This document shows, piece after piece, positions 17,631 to 26,356 of a stretch of 64,000 nt of DNA. How positions within the stretch are numbered: the first letter of the stretch is position 1; each line of letters begins with the position of its first letter. The position numbers and the translations under genes are program-made. Location: contig NZ_WNNK01000009.1 in NCBI RefSeq assembly GCF_009724245.1, forward strand, positions 124,001 to 188,000, read 5' to 3'. The stretch is from Pseudomonas spelaei (GTDB taxonomy: Bacteria > Pseudomonadota > Gammaproteobacteria > Pseudomonadales > Pseudomonadaceae). Under the pieces are notes generated by a model. That model saw nothing but the letters and a program-made list of their open reading frames with translations. It did not search any database and was not told the DNA's origin.

Positions 17631-18410
17631 TCAATGCACGTCCTTCCAGTATTCGCGTTTCAGCAGATAAGCGAACACGAAGAAGAAGGCCAGGTACAGC
17701 AACACATAGGTACCAATGCGCTGATGCTGCAGCTTCACTGGGTTGGCCGAATAGGCCAGGAAGGTCACCAGGTTCTTGACCTTCTCATCGAACTGCTCTT
17801 CGTTCAGCGCACCGGTTTTCGGCATTATGGTCAGTTGATCGCACGCTTCATGAGTCAGCGGCGTACCGGTCAACGGGTCATATTGCTTCTTGCCATCTTC
17901 AACGACCTGAACCTGCTTGCATCCTACCACTTGGCGACCCTGCAGGCCGACCAGAACGTTAGGCATACCGACATTCGGGAACACCTTGTTGTTCACGCCG
18001 TACGGGCGCGACGGGTCTTCGTAGAAGGATCTCAGGTAGCCGTAGAGCCAGTCGGTACCACGAACGCGCGCCACCAGGGTCAGGTCAGGCGGTGCCGCCC
18101 CGAACCAGGTCTTGGCATCAGCAGGTTGCATGCCGATGTTCATGTGGTCGCCGATCTTCGCGCCGGTGAACACCAGGTTCTTGAGCATCACGTCATGGGG
18201 AATGCCCAAGTCATCGGCAACCCGCTCGTAACGCTGGAACTTGGCGCTGTGGCAGCCCATGCAGTAGTTGGCGAACGTACGTGCGCCATCTTGCATCGCA
18301 GCCTTGTCAGATACGTCGATATCAACTTTTTCCAGGTCCGGGCCATGCTCGGCCGCGAAGGACAGTATCGGCAGGGCCGCAAGAATCAATGCAACGAATA
18401 ATTTTTTCAT
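17631..18410 (-). CDS. petC: Cytochrome c1, ubiquinol-cytochrome c reductase
   Basis: Membrane-anchored c-type haem subunit of the bc1 complex, passing electrons from the Rieske centre to soluble cytochrome c. It is a 259-residue preprotein: a cleavable signal (MKKLFVALILAALPILSFA), haem site Cys50-Met-Gly-Cys53-His54, and a distal Met ligand probably in the IGMQPADAKTWFGAAPPDL region. A C-terminal membrane anchor (YVLLYLAFFFVFAYLLKREYW) completes it. Its ATG overlaps the petB stop by one base (TGATG), so translation is coupled. Confidence 0.97.
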   Translation of the reverse strand: MKKLFVALILAALPILSFAAEHGPDLEKVDIDVSDKAAMQDGARTFANYCMGCHSAKFQRYERVADDLGIPHDVMLKNLVFTGAKIGDHMNIGMQPADAKTWFGAAPPDLTLVARVRGTDWLYGYLRSFYEDPSRPYGVNNKVFPNVGMPNVLVGLQGRQVVGCKQVQVVEDGKKQYDPLTGTPLTHEACDQLTIMPKTGALNEEQFDEKVKNLVTFLAYSANPVKLQHQRIGTYVLLYLAFFFVFAYLLKREYWKDVH

Positions 18411-19621
18411 CAGCCAGTCACCCTTTCCGGAACCGGTTTGGTCTTCTCGAGCCTGGTGTAGAACGGCATCAGAATGAAGTAGGCGAAGTACAGGAAGGTG
18501 CAGACCTGCGACAGCAACGTACGCTCAGGGGTCGGCGCCAATACGCCCAGTACGCCCAGGGTCACGAACGAAATGCAGAACACCCACAACCAGATCTTGC
18601 TCATCCAGCCCTTGTAGCGCATGGATTTGACCGGGCTACGGTCAAGCCATGGCAGGACGAACAGCACGGCGATGGCTGCGCCCATGGCGATAACACCCAT
18701 GAGCTTGTCGGGAATCGCCCGCAAAATGGCGTAGAACGGGGTGAAGTACCAGACCGGGGCAATGTGTTCCGGGGTCTTGAAGGCGTTCGCCTGTTCGAAG
18801 TTCGGCTTCTCGAGGAAATAACCACCCATCTCCGGGAAAAAGAACACGATCGAGCAGAAGATGAACAGGAACACCACCACGCCGACGATATCTTTCACGG
18901 TGTAGTACGGGTGGAAGGCAATGCCGTCCAGCGGTACGCCGTTCTCGTCCTTGTGCTTCTTGATGTCCACGCCGTCCGGGTTGTTGGAGCCAACTTCGTG
19001 CAGCGCCAGGACGTGCAACACCACCAGGCCGAGAATCACGATCGGCAAGGCCACCACGTGCAAGGCGAAGAAGCGGTTCAGGGTGATACCGGAAATCAGG
19101 TAGTCACCGCGGATCCACTGGGTCAGGTCATTGCCGATAACCGGAATCGCACCGAACAGCGAGATAATCACCTGGGCGCCCCAGTAGGACATCTGGCCCC
19201 ACGGCAGCAGGTAGCCCATGAAGGCCTCTGCCATCAGCGCCAGGTAGATCAGCATGCCGAACACCCACACCAGCTCACGAGGCTTCTGGTACGAGCCGTA
19301 GAGCAAGCCACGGAACATGTGCAGATAGACCACGATAAAGAACGCCGAAGCGCCGGTGGAGTGCAACAGACGCAGGATCGAACCGTATTCGACGTCGCGC
19401 ATGATGTATTCGACGGAGGCGAAGGCCTCTTCCGCCGAAGGGGTGTAGCTCATGGTCAGCCAGACACCGGTAACGATCTGGTTGACCAGCACCAGCAGTG
19501 CCAGGGAGCCAAAGAAGTAGAAGAAGTTGAAGTTCTTCGGGGCGTAATACTTGCTGAGATGGTCTTCCCACATCTTGGTGGCAGGGAAGCGCGCATCAAC
19601 CCAATCCATGAACTTGCTCAT
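18410..19621 (-). CDS. petB: Cytochrome b, ubiquinol-cytochrome c reductase
   Basis: Eight-helix, di-haem quinol-oxidising core of complex III, 403 residues in the inner membrane. The b-haem histidines are visible in SAFFIVVYLHMFRGLLYGSY (about 80-100) and in FALHVVALPIVILGLVVLHVLAL (about 185-207). The Qo-site motif appears as PxW/PEWY-like PVWYFTPFYAILRAIPDK near 290-306, with PVWY where PEWY is classical. It is coupled by single-base overlaps to petA upstream and petC downstream. Confidence 0.97.
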   Translation of the reverse strand: MSKFMDWVDARFPATKMWEDHLSKYYAPKNFNFFYFFGSLALLVLVNQIVTGVWLTMSYTPSAEEAFASVEYIMRDVEYGSILRLLHSTGASAFFIVVYLHMFRGLLYGSYQKPRELVWVFGMLIYLALMAEAFMGYLLPWGQMSYWGAQVIISLFGAIPVIGNDLTQWIRGDYLISGITLNRFFALHVVALPIVILGLVVLHVLALHEVGSNNPDGVDIKKHKDENGVPLDGIAFHPYYTVKDIVGVVVFLFIFCSIVFFFPEMGGYFLEKPNFEQANAFKTPEHIAPVWYFTPFYAILRAIPDKLMGVIAMGAAIAVLFVLPWLDRSPVKSMRYKGWMSKIWLWVFCISFVTLGVLGVLAPTPERTLLSQVCTFLYFAYFILMPFYTRLEKTKPVPERVTG

Positions 19622-20217
19622 CAGACTTTCTCCCCCTCGTCGACGCCAATGACAATGACACTGTCAGTCTCGTAGTGATGTGGCGGAACTGGCAGGTTCA
19701 AAGGCGCGGGTTGTGACTTGTAGACGCGGCCGGCCAGGTCGTAGTGGGAACCGTGGCATGGGCAGAAGTAGCCGCCGACCCAGTCCTTGCCCAAGTCCGC
19801 TGGCGCCACTTCCGGGCGGAAGGTGGGAGAGCAACCCAAATGGGTGCAGATACCGATCAGCAGCAGAATCTCTGGCTTGATCGAGCGAATTTCCTTATCG
19901 ACGTAAGCGGGTTGGTCGGAATTCTTCGAGTCGGGGTCAGACAGCTGGCCTTCGATCTTCTTCAGATTTCCCAGGATTTCCTCGGTACGACGAACGATGA
20001 ACACTGGCTGACCGCGCCACTCAGCAATCATCTGCTGGCCTGGATCGATCTTGCTGACATTCACCTTCACCGGTGCACCTGCGGCTTTCGCCTTGGCACT
20101 GGGAAACCATGACCCCACGAACGGGACCGCAGCCCCCACCGCTCCTGCAGCACCCACCACGGATGTGGCTGCTACCAAGAAGCGACGCCGGCCTGCATTC
20201 ACGCCGTCATTGCTCAT
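19621..20217 (-). CDS. petA: Ubiquinol-cytochrome c reductase Rieske iron-sulfur subunit
   Basis: Rieske [2Fe-2S] protein of the bc1 complex, 198 residues. It has an N-terminal twin-arginine-like segment (RRRFLVAATSVVGAAGAVGAAVPFV) that stays as a membrane anchor. Cluster boxes are C124-T-H126-L-G-C129 and C152-P-C154-H155-GSH: ligands Cys124, His126, Cys152 and His155, disulfide Cys129-Cys154. First gene of the petABC operon. Upstream on the minus strand, TTGTCA (20329-20324), 17 bases and TACCAT (20306-20301) are a possible promoter. Confidence 0.97.
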   Translation of the reverse strand: MSNDGVNAGRRRFLVAATSVVGAAGAVGAAVPFVGSWFPSAKAKAAGAPVKVNVSKIDPGQQMIAEWRGQPVFIVRRTEEILGNLKKIEGQLSDPDSKNSDQPAYVDKEIRSIKPEILLLIGICTHLGCSPTFRPEVAPADLGKDWVGGYFCPCHGSHYDLAGRVYKSQPAPLNLPVPPHHYETDSVIVIGVDEGEKV

Positions 20218-20430
20218 TCAGTCCTCTCCCATCAGCTTTGTGGCCTGTTAAATCAGGCGTCTACTAAGTGTTAAATCTGAACTTATAAAAATTTTGCCGA
20301 ATGGTAATGAAAAGCCCCACCTCTGACAAGGTAATTACCCCCGGCCCCAGCTCCAAGCCTTTGAGTATAGGGGGTCTACGGATGTGGCAAGTTGTCACAG
20401 TAAAAAAGTTGCCTATAAATCGCAGGCAAT

Positions 20431-20468
20431 AAAAAACGCCCAGCTCCGTGAGGAGGCTGGGCGTTTTC
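20431..20468 (-). terminator. Intrinsic terminator of rplM-rpsI
   Basis: Leftward, AAAACGCCCAGC, an 11-base loop and GCTGGGCGTTTT form a perfect 12-bp stem with a U-run, starting 20 bases past the rpsI stop. Confidence 0.85.
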
Positions 20469-20485
20469 TGGAACGTAAAAGCGAA

Positions 20486-20878
20486 TTAACGCTTCGAGTA
20501 CTGCGGACGCTTACGCGCTTTACGCAGACCGACTTTCTTACGTTCAACTTCACGAGCATCGCGAGTAACGAAGCCAGCTTTGCGCAGAGCGCCACGCAGG
20601 GTTTCGTCGTACTGCATCAGAGCGCGAGTGATACCGTGGCGGATTGCGCCAGCTTGACCACTTACACCGCCACCGATAACGGTGACGTAGATGTCGAACT
20701 TTTCAACGGTCTCGGTCAATTCCAGCGGCTGACGAACTACCATACGGGCAGTTTCGCGACCGAAGAAGTTTTCCAGAGTGCGGTTGTTGATCGAGATGTT
20801 ACCAGTGCCCGGACGCAGGAAAACGCGTGCGGTTGCGGTTTTGCGACGGCCAGTGCCGTAATTTTGAGTCGCCGACAT
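20486..20878 (-). CDS. rpsI: 30S ribosomal protein S9
   Basis: A 130-residue S9 (uS9) with the standard N-terminal [14 protein letters not shown] motif, [17 protein letters not shown]-type centre (here [17 protein letters not shown]), and the basic C-terminal tail ending QYSKR that reaches the P-site tRNA. It lies 14 bases after rplM. Confidence 0.99.
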   Translation of the reverse strand: MSATQNYGTGRRKTATARVFLRPGTGNISINNRTLENFFGRETARMVVRQPLELTETVEKFDIYVTVIGGGVSGQAGAIRHGITRALMQYDETLRGALRKAGFVTRDAREVERKKVGLRKARKRPQYSKR

Positions 20879-20892
20879 AATGAACTATTCCG

Positions 20893-21321
20893 TTAAAACT
20901 TCAGTTCTTGGGGCTGCTGAGCAGCATGAGGGTGAGCAGCGCCCGCATAGACTTTCAGCTTGCGAAACATATCGCGACCCAGTGGGCCCTTAGGCAGCAT
21001 ACCTTTGACCGCGATTTCGATCGGGGCTTCAGGCTTCTTGGAAATCAGGCCTTCGAAGTTCGAAGACTTGATACCGCCTGGGAAACCGGAGTGACGGTAG
21101 TACATTTTGTCTTGCGCTTTGTTGCCGGTAACACGTACCTGCTCAGCGTTGATGATCACGATGTAGTCACCGGTATCAACGTGAGGGGTGTATTCAGGCT
21201 TGTGCTTGCCACGCAGACGGCTGGCGACTTCAGTGGCCAGACGACCCAGGGTCTGACCAGCGGCATCGACGACAAACCAGTCGCGCTGAACTGTTTCCGG
21301 TTTTGCAGTAAAAGTTGTCAT
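20893..21321 (-). CDS. rplM: 50S ribosomal protein L13
   Basis: A 142-residue L13 (uL13) showing [50 protein letters not shown] (first third, here named only by its ends RDWFVVDA and IINAEQV), YRHSGFPGG and MLPKGPLGR. It is the first gene of the rplM-rpsI operon, with a recognisable promoter 43 bases upstream of the ATG. Confidence 0.99.
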   Translation of the reverse strand: MTTFTAKPETVQRDWFVVDAAGQTLGRLATEVASRLRGKHKPEYTPHVDTGDYIVIINAEQVRVTGNKAQDKMYYRHSGFPGGIKSSNFEGLISKKPEAPIEIAVKGMLPKGPLGRDMFRKLKVYAGAAHPHAAQQPQELKF

Positions 21322-21363
21322 TCTTTAATAGCCTCAGGGGCCGCCCTGTAAATTAGACGGCGG

Positions 21364-21392
21364 ATCTTACTGAATAGTGCGTACTTTGACAA
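21364..21392 (-). promoter_or_regulatory. Promoter of rplM-rpsI
   Basis: On the minus strand TTGTCA (21392-21387), a 17-base spacer and TAAGAT (21369-21364). This places transcription start about 35 bases before the rplM ATG. Confidence 0.6.
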
Positions 21393-21569
21393 GTCAAAGG
21401 CAGCCGGATACAGACGCTATCGGGGGCTCGGGTCAGCGCGTCCGTTCAACGGCAAGATTCTTCGGCAGGCGGCGCATCACTTCCACTGCAGAAAGAGGTG
21501 GGCAATTATGCAGATTGCCAAAAAAAATTCAACCTGCTTTTATGATTGTTTTCCCTGAAGGAGCACCCG

Positions 21570-22610
21570 ATGGATTATCGACAGCTGGGCCGAACCGATC
21601 TGAACGTGAGCGCGATAGCCTTGGGGACCATGACCTGGGGCGAGCAGAACAGCGAGACAGAGGCCTTCGCACAGATCGAACGGGCCAAGGCCGCGGGGAT
21701 CAACTTCCTCGACACGGCGGAAATGTACCCGGTACCACCCAAGGCCGATACCTACGCCACCACCGAGCGTTATATCGGTAACTACTTCAAAAGCCGCGGC
21801 GACCGTGCCGACTGGATCCTCGCCAGCAAGATCGCCGGCCCCGGCAACACCATCGACTACATCCGTGATGGCCACCTCAAGCACAACCGCAAGCACATCG
21901 TCGACGCCCTGGACGCCAGCCTCAAGCGCCTGCAGACCGACTGGATCGACCTCTACCAACTGCATTGGCCGGAGCGCAGCACCAACTTCTTCGGACAATT
22001 GGCCTACAAACACAAGGCCGAAGAAAACCTGACGCCGCTGGAGGAAACGCTCGAAGCGCTGGACGAGCAGGTCAAGGCCGGCAAGATTCGTCATATTGGC
22101 CTGTCCAACGAAACCCCATGGGGCACCATGAAGTTCCTGGCCCTGGCCGAAGCCCGTGGCTGGACCCGCGCGGTGTCGATCCAGAACCCCTACAACCTGC
22201 TCAACCGCAGCTTTGAAGTGGGTTTGGCGGAAATCGCGATTCGCGAACAGTGTGGGCTGCTGGCCTATTCGCCGCTGGCGTTCGGCATGTTGAGTGGCAA
22301 ATACGAAGGTGGCGCACGCCCACCCAAAGGGCGCCTGAGCCTCTATAGCCGCTTCAGCCGCTACTTCAACGCGCAATCGGAAGCAGCATGCAGCCGTTAC
22401 GTGGCCTTGGCCCGTGAACACGGCCTGGACCCGGCGCAGATGGCGCTGGCCTTTGTAACGCAACAGCCGTTCGTGACCAGCAACATCATTGGTGCCACGA
22501 CGCTGGAGCAGTTGGACAGCAATATCGCCAGCGCCGACCTGAAACTGTCAGATGAAGTGCTGGCGGGGATTGAGGCGATTCAGAAGGATCATCCGAATCC
22601 TGCGCCTTGA
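21570..22610 (+). CDS. tas: NADP(H)-dependent aldo-keto reductase (Tas family)
   Basis: A 346-residue aldo-keto reductase similar to E. coli Tas throughout (GTMTWGEQNSE, EMYPVPP, LQTDWIDLYQLHWPERSTNFFG, NPYNLLNRSFEVGLAEI, HGLDPAQMALAFVTQQPFV). The catalytic tetrad is visible as Asp48, Tyr53, Lys87 and His132. The physiological substrate is unknown. The start at 21570 has AAGGAG 6 bases upstream; an in-frame ATG 24 bases earlier has none. It is followed by a REPIN and the convergent acyl-CoA dehydrogenase gene. Confidence 0.93.
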   Translation: MDYRQLGRTDLNVSAIALGTMTWGEQNSETEAFAQIERAKAAGINFLDTAEMYPVPPKADTYATTERYIGNYFKSRGDRADWILASKIAGPGNTIDYIRDGHLKHNRKHIVDALDASLKRLQTDWIDLYQLHWPERSTNFFGQLAYKHKAEENLTPLEETLEALDEQVKAGKIRHIGLSNETPWGTMKFLALAEARGWTRAVSIQNPYNLLNRSFEVGLAEIAIREQCGLLAYSPLAFGMLSGKYEGGARPPKGRLSLYSRFSRYFNAQSEAACSRYVALAREHGLDPAQMALAFVTQQPFVTSNIIGATTLEQLDSNIASADLKLSDEVLAGIEAIQKDHPNPAP

Positions 22611-22621
22611 TTGATCTCTAG

Positions 22622-22704
22622 ACCGCTATCGCAGGCAAGCCAGCTCCCACATTTGACTGTATTCACAAACCAAAATGTGGGAGCCGGGCTTGCCCGCGAT
22701 GGCG
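22622..22704. repeat. REPIN, copy 4
   Basis: Inverted REP arms GCTATCGCAGGCAAGCCAGC (22625 on) and GTGGGAGCCGGGCTTGCCCG (22677 on), of mixed subtype. It sits between the convergent tas and acyl-CoA dehydrogenase genes. Confidence 0.88.
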
Positions 22705-22724
22705 CCATCAGCAACATCAAGGAC

Positions 22725-23861
22725 TCAAAGCGCCCGCGCAATAATCTCCTTCATGATTTCATTGGTCCCTGCATAAATCCGCTGCACTCGCGCATCCGCC
22801 CAGGCCCGGGCAATCGGGTATTCCCACATGTAGCCGTAGCCGCCGTGCAACTGCACGCATTCGTCGAGTACCTTGCACTGCAAATCCGTCGCCCAATACT
22901 TGGCCATCGCCGCCGTGGGCACGTCGAGCTTGCCCTCCAGGTGCAACTCCATGCATTTATCGACAAATACGCGGCCAATCTGCGTTTCAGTGGCAATCTC
23001 CGCCAACTTGAAGCGAGTGTTCTGAAAGTCAGCAATCGGCTTGCCAAACGCCTTGCGCTCGCGGGTGTATTCCAACGTCCATTGCAGCGCCGCCTCTGCT
23101 GAGGACAAGGCGCCAATTGCCACGGTCAACCGTTCTTGAGGCAACTCCTGCATCAAATAGGCAAAGCCCATCCCCGCCTGCCCCAGCAGGTTTTCCTTAG
23201 GCACCCGCACATCCTGGAAGAACAGCTCCGAGGTGTCCTGGGCCTTCATGCCGACCTTTTCCAGACGCTTGCCCTTGTCGAAGCCCGGTGTATCCGCTTC
23301 CACCAGAAACAGGCTGGTGCCCTTCGCGCCAGCCTTCGGATCGGTCTTGGCCACAACGATGACCAGGTCCGCGAGAAATCCGTTGGTAATAAACGTCTTC
23401 GAGCCGTTGATCACGTATTCATCGCCGTCCAGCACTGCGGTGGTCTTGACCCCCTGCAGGTCGGAGCCGGCGCCCGGCTCGGTCATCGCGATGGCCGTGA
23501 CCATCTCCCCGGAGATCAGCTTGGGCAGGTACTTTTGCTTCAGCGCTTCGCTGCCGTAATGCAGGATGTACGGCGCCACAATGTCCGAATGCAGGGAAAA
23601 ACCGATCCCGGTCAACCCCAGCCGACTGACCTCCTCGATCACCACCGCGCTATAGAGAAAATCCGCCCCCAGGCCGCCATATTCTTCCGGCAGGTGAGAA
23701 CAGAGCATCCCCGCCTCCCCCGCCTTGTTCCACAGGTTGCGATCGATATGCCCCTGCTTTTCCCATTGCCCGTGGAACGGCGCAGCTTCTTTTTCTAGGA
23801 AGGTGCGCACACTCTGACGGAAGAGTTCGTGCTCCGAGCTGAACAAGGTTCTGGGGATCAT
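22725..23861 (-). CDS. Acyl-CoA dehydrogenase, long-chain (LCAD)-like
   Basis: FAD-dependent alpha,beta-dehydrogenation of acyl-CoA, 378 residues with the three-domain ACAD layout. Motifs are TAIAMTEPGAGSDLQGVKT (about 125-143), INGSKTFITNG and the C-terminal VQLHGGYGYMWEYPIARAWADARVQRIYAGTNEIMKE (named by its ends VQLHGGYG and GTNEIMKE). The position of the MCAD catalytic Glu is Ala (YAGTNE). As in LCAD/isovaleryl-CoA dehydrogenases, the base is probably the Glu of WTLEYTRERKAFG near residue 258. The RERKAFGKPI and MQELPQERL stretches also match LCAD. Chain-length preference is not determined. Confidence 0.93.
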   Translation of the reverse strand: MIPRTLFSSEHELFRQSVRTFLEKEAAPFHGQWEKQGHIDRNLWNKAGEAGMLCSHLPEEYGGLGADFLYSAVVIEEVSRLGLTGIGFSLHSDIVAPYILHYGSEALKQKYLPKLISGEMVTAIAMTEPGAGSDLQGVKTTAVLDGDEYVINGSKTFITNGFLADLVIVVAKTDPKAGAKGTSLFLVEADTPGFDKGKRLEKVGMKAQDTSELFFQDVRVPKENLLGQAGMGFAYLMQELPQERLTVAIGALSSAEAALQWTLEYTRERKAFGKPIADFQNTRFKLAEIATETQIGRVFVDKCMELHLEGKLDVPTAAMAKYWATDLQCKVLDECVQLHGGYGYMWEYPIARAWADARVQRIYAGTNEIMKEIIARAL

Positions 23862-24006
23862 GGGTCACCTGTGAGGATTATCAGACGAGAACAAGATCAC
23901 AGAGCCTAAGCCCCCGAGACGTCACAGGACACTGGACACATGCGACAAAAAATAAGACGATCCAGCCGTCTGGTGACCACTTTCCCCTATAAGAACAAAT
24001 GAAATT

Positions 24007-25002
24007 ATGTCTAACCAAATCTCCACGCCCTTGCGGCGCGTCAGCATTTTGGCCATTGATCGGGTGTTTGCTTCCACCCTCATGCAAGCCAAGGATTTCT
24101 TCCATCTCGCCAGCCTGCGCTACGGCAAACAGCTGGGCCAGGGCCTTACTCCCGCCTTTGAAACCCGCCTGGTCAGCCCCGATGGGCAATCGGTGCGCAG
24201 CTTCAGTGATGTAATCATGCCGGTGGACGGTGGTCTGGAAAACGCCGACATCATTGTCCTGCCAGCCTTCTGGGACGATTTCGACTCCCTGTGCGGCCGC
24301 TATCCGCAAATCCTGCCCTGGCTACGGGAGCAACACGCCCGTGGTGCCGTGCTGTGCGGCGAAGCCACCGGGGTATTCTGGCTCGCTGAGGCGGGCCTGC
24401 TCGATGGCAAGGAGGCAACCACCTATTGGCGCTTCTTCAACGCGTTCAGCGAACGGTTCCCCAAGGTGCAACTCAATCAGGACAAACACCTGACCGACGC
24501 CGACAACCTGTATTGCGCCGGTGGTACCACCTCGGCCTGCGACCTCTACATCTATTTGATCGAGCGCTTTTGCGGCGCCAACATCGCCCAAGCCGTGGCC
24601 CGCGACATTCTTTATGAAGTGCAACGCAGCTACGCCCCCGGTCGCATCGGCTTCGGCGGCCAGAAACTGCATCAAGACGTGATCATCCTGCAGATCCAGC
24701 ACTGGCTCGAAGAACACTTCGCCGACAAATTCCGCTTCGAAGACGTTGCCCGGGAACACGGCATGAGCATCCGCAACTTCATGCGCCGCTTCCAGACCGC
24801 CACCGGCGACAAGCCCCTGCACTACTTGCAGCGCCTACGGATCGAAACCGCCAAGGGTTTGCTGTCGGGCAGCCGCAAAAGCATCAAGACCATCAGTTAT
24901 GAGGTGGGCTATGACGATGCGAGCTTCTTTGCGCGGCTGTTCAGGCAGCACACGGAGTTGTCACCGAACCAGTACCGGCAGCAATTCCAGCAAGCCGCCT
25001 AG
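24007..25002 (+). CDS. GlxA family transcriptional regulator (DJ-1/PfpI domain plus AraC HTH)
   Basis: A 331-residue regulator. The N-terminal class-I glutamine-amidotransferase-like domain (about 10-195) has the nucleophile-elbow segment AVLCGEATGVFWLAEAGLLDG (Cys near 118). The C-terminal AraC/XylS domain (about 225-325) has helix pairs FRFEDVAREHGMSIRNFMRRFQTATG and IKTISYEVGYDDASFFARLFRQHTELSPNQYR (given by their ends). GlxA proteins often control quaternary-amine or amino-acid catabolism, but its target is not evident. It is divergent from the acyl-CoA dehydrogenase gene across 145 bases, which might therefore be a target. Confidence 0.92.
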   Translation: MSNQISTPLRRVSILAIDRVFASTLMQAKDFFHLASLRYGKQLGQGLTPAFETRLVSPDGQSVRSFSDVIMPVDGGLENADIIVLPAFWDDFDSLCGRYPQILPWLREQHARGAVLCGEATGVFWLAEAGLLDGKEATTYWRFFNAFSERFPKVQLNQDKHLTDADNLYCAGGTTSACDLYIYLIERFCGANIAQAVARDILYEVQRSYAPGRIGFGGQKLHQDVIILQIQHWLEEHFADKFRFEDVAREHGMSIRNFMRRFQTATGDKPLHYLQRLRIETAKGLLSGSRKSIKTISYEVGYDDASFFARLFRQHTELSPNQYRQQFQQAA

Positions 25003-25023
25003 CCAAGGCCAAACGCACCTTCA

Positions 25024-25116
25024 CATGTGGGAGCTGGCTTGCCTGCGATAACGGTGGGTCAGCCATACAAGTGTCAACTGACAGGCCGTCATCGCAGGCA
25101 AGCCAGCTCCCACACT
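25024..25116. repeat. REPIN, copy 5
   Basis: Inverted arms with GTGGGAGCTGGCTTGCCTGC (25027 on) and ATCGCAGGCAAGCCAGCTCCC (25091 on), both of the CTGGC/GCCTG subtype, between the glxA-type gene and the terminator shared with zapE. Confidence 0.88.
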
Positions 25117-25135
25117 TGCCCCCATTCCAAACCAT

Positions 25136-25166
25136 AAAAAAGGCCTGCATCGCTGCAGGCCTTTTT
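25136..25166. terminator. Bidirectional intrinsic terminator (GlxA-type gene / zapE)
   Basis: AAAGGCCTGCA, loop TCGC and TGCAGGCCTTT form an 11-bp stem with A5 before and T5 after, so it can act on both converging transcripts. Confidence 0.85.
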
Positions 25167-25183
25167 CATTTCGATCACACCAC

Positions 25184-26278
25184 TTAAGGCTTGTGCGCCC
25201 GCGACAGGAACTCGTGGGATTGCATTTCCAGCAAGCGGCTCAAGGTCCGCTGGAACTCGAAGTTCAAGCGACCGCCGGTATAGAGGTCCTTGAGTTCAAC
25301 TTCGGCCGAGATAATCAACTTGACGTTACGGTCGTAGAATTCATCGACCATGTTGATAAAGCGTCGGGCGATGTCGTCGGTGGTGACAGTCATTTGCTCG
25401 ACGCCGCTCAAGATAACGGCGTGGAAGATCTTGCCCAGTTCGATGTAGTCGTTCTGGCTGCGAGGGCCGTCGCACAGTTCACGAAAGTCGAACCAGGCGA
25501 CGTCGTCGCAGGTGCGCAGGGCGATGATTTCGCGGTTTTCAATAATCAACTTATCGTTTTCCACGGCCTGGGTGCATTCCGGCGTCAGGGCACGGAAGCT
25601 TTTGCGCAGGCTTTCCTGGGCGGCTTCGTCGAGCGGGAAGTGGAACAATTCCGCTTGTTCGAGGTGGCGCAGGCGGTAGTCGACGCCGCTGTCGACGTTA
25701 ACGATGTCGGTGTTCTGCTTGATCAAGGCGATAGCCGGCAGGAAGCGCGCGCGTTGCAGGCCGTCCTTGTACAGGCCGTCTGGCACGATGTTCGAGGTGG
25801 CGACCAGGGTCACGCCGTTCTTGAACAGTTCTTCCATCAGCGTGCCGAGGATCATGGCGTCGGTGATGTCGGAGACGAAAAATTCATCGAAACAGATCAC
25901 CCGCGCCTCATCGGAGAAACGCTTGGCGATGATGGTCAGCGGGTTTTTCTCGCCAGGAAGGGTCTTCATCTCTTCATGCACACGCTTCATAAAGCGGTGG
26001 AAGTGAGTGCGGACCTTTTCCTTGAACGGCAGCGCTTCAAAGAACGTGTCCACCAGGTATGTCTTGCCCCGGCCCACGCCGCCCCAGAAATACAGGCCCT
26101 TGACCGGCGCTTGGTCTTTCTTGCCAAACAGTTTGCTGAACATCCCTGGCTTGTTCTGCGAGGCCTGGACCAGATCGTCGTACAGGCGCTGCAAATGACG
26201 CACCGCAGTTTCCTGGGCGGCGTCATGGAAGAATTCGGGGCGCTTCAGATCAGCTTGATATCGTTCTAGGGGCGTCAT
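25184..26278 (-). CDS. zapE: Cell division protein ZapE (AFG1-like ATPase)
   Basis: A 364-residue P-loop ATPase that associates with the Z-ring during constriction and under oxygen limitation. Walker A is GGVGRGKT at 66-73 (YFWGGVGRGKTYLVDTFF), Walker B is ARVICFDEFFVSDITDA near 128-144, and sensor-type ATSNIVPDGLYKDGLQRARFLP (given here as ATSNIVP...RARFLP) follows. The length and the N-terminal LERYQADLKR segment fit bacterial ZapE. It lies downstream of trpS, beyond a trpS terminator. Confidence 0.95.
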   Translation of the reverse strand: MTPLERYQADLKRPEFFHDAAQETAVRHLQRLYDDLVQASQNKPGMFSKLFGKKDQAPVKGLYFWGGVGRGKTYLVDTFFEALPFKEKVRTHFHRFMKRVHEEMKTLPGEKNPLTIIAKRFSDEARVICFDEFFVSDITDAMILGTLMEELFKNGVTLVATSNIVPDGLYKDGLQRARFLPAIALIKQNTDIVNVDSGVDYRLRHLEQAELFHFPLDEAAQESLRKSFRALTPECTQAVENDKLIIENREIIALRTCDDVAWFDFRELCDGPRSQNDYIELGKIFHAVILSGVEQMTVTTDDIARRFINMVDEFYDRNVKLIISAEVELKDLYTGGRLNFEFQRTLSRLLEMQSHEFLSRAHKP

Positions 26279-26296
26279 AATTCGTTAGCAAGGCAA

Positions 26297-26328
26297 CAAA
26301 AACGGGCCGCCACTGTAACGACGGCCCT
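26297..26328 (-). terminator. Intrinsic terminator of trpS
   Basis: Leftward GGGCCG, a 12-base loop, CGGCCC and GTTTTTG. It lies about 30 bases past the trpS stop and 20 bases before the zapE ATG. Confidence 0.65.
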
Positions 26329-26356
26329 GAAGAATGGCAATCAACCCTTGGTCGGG

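Noticed and set aside
18281-19675. 464-codon plus-strand frame opposite petB
   Set aside because: His/Gln/Arg-rich shadow of cytochrome b with no recognisable domain; petB itself is unquestionable.
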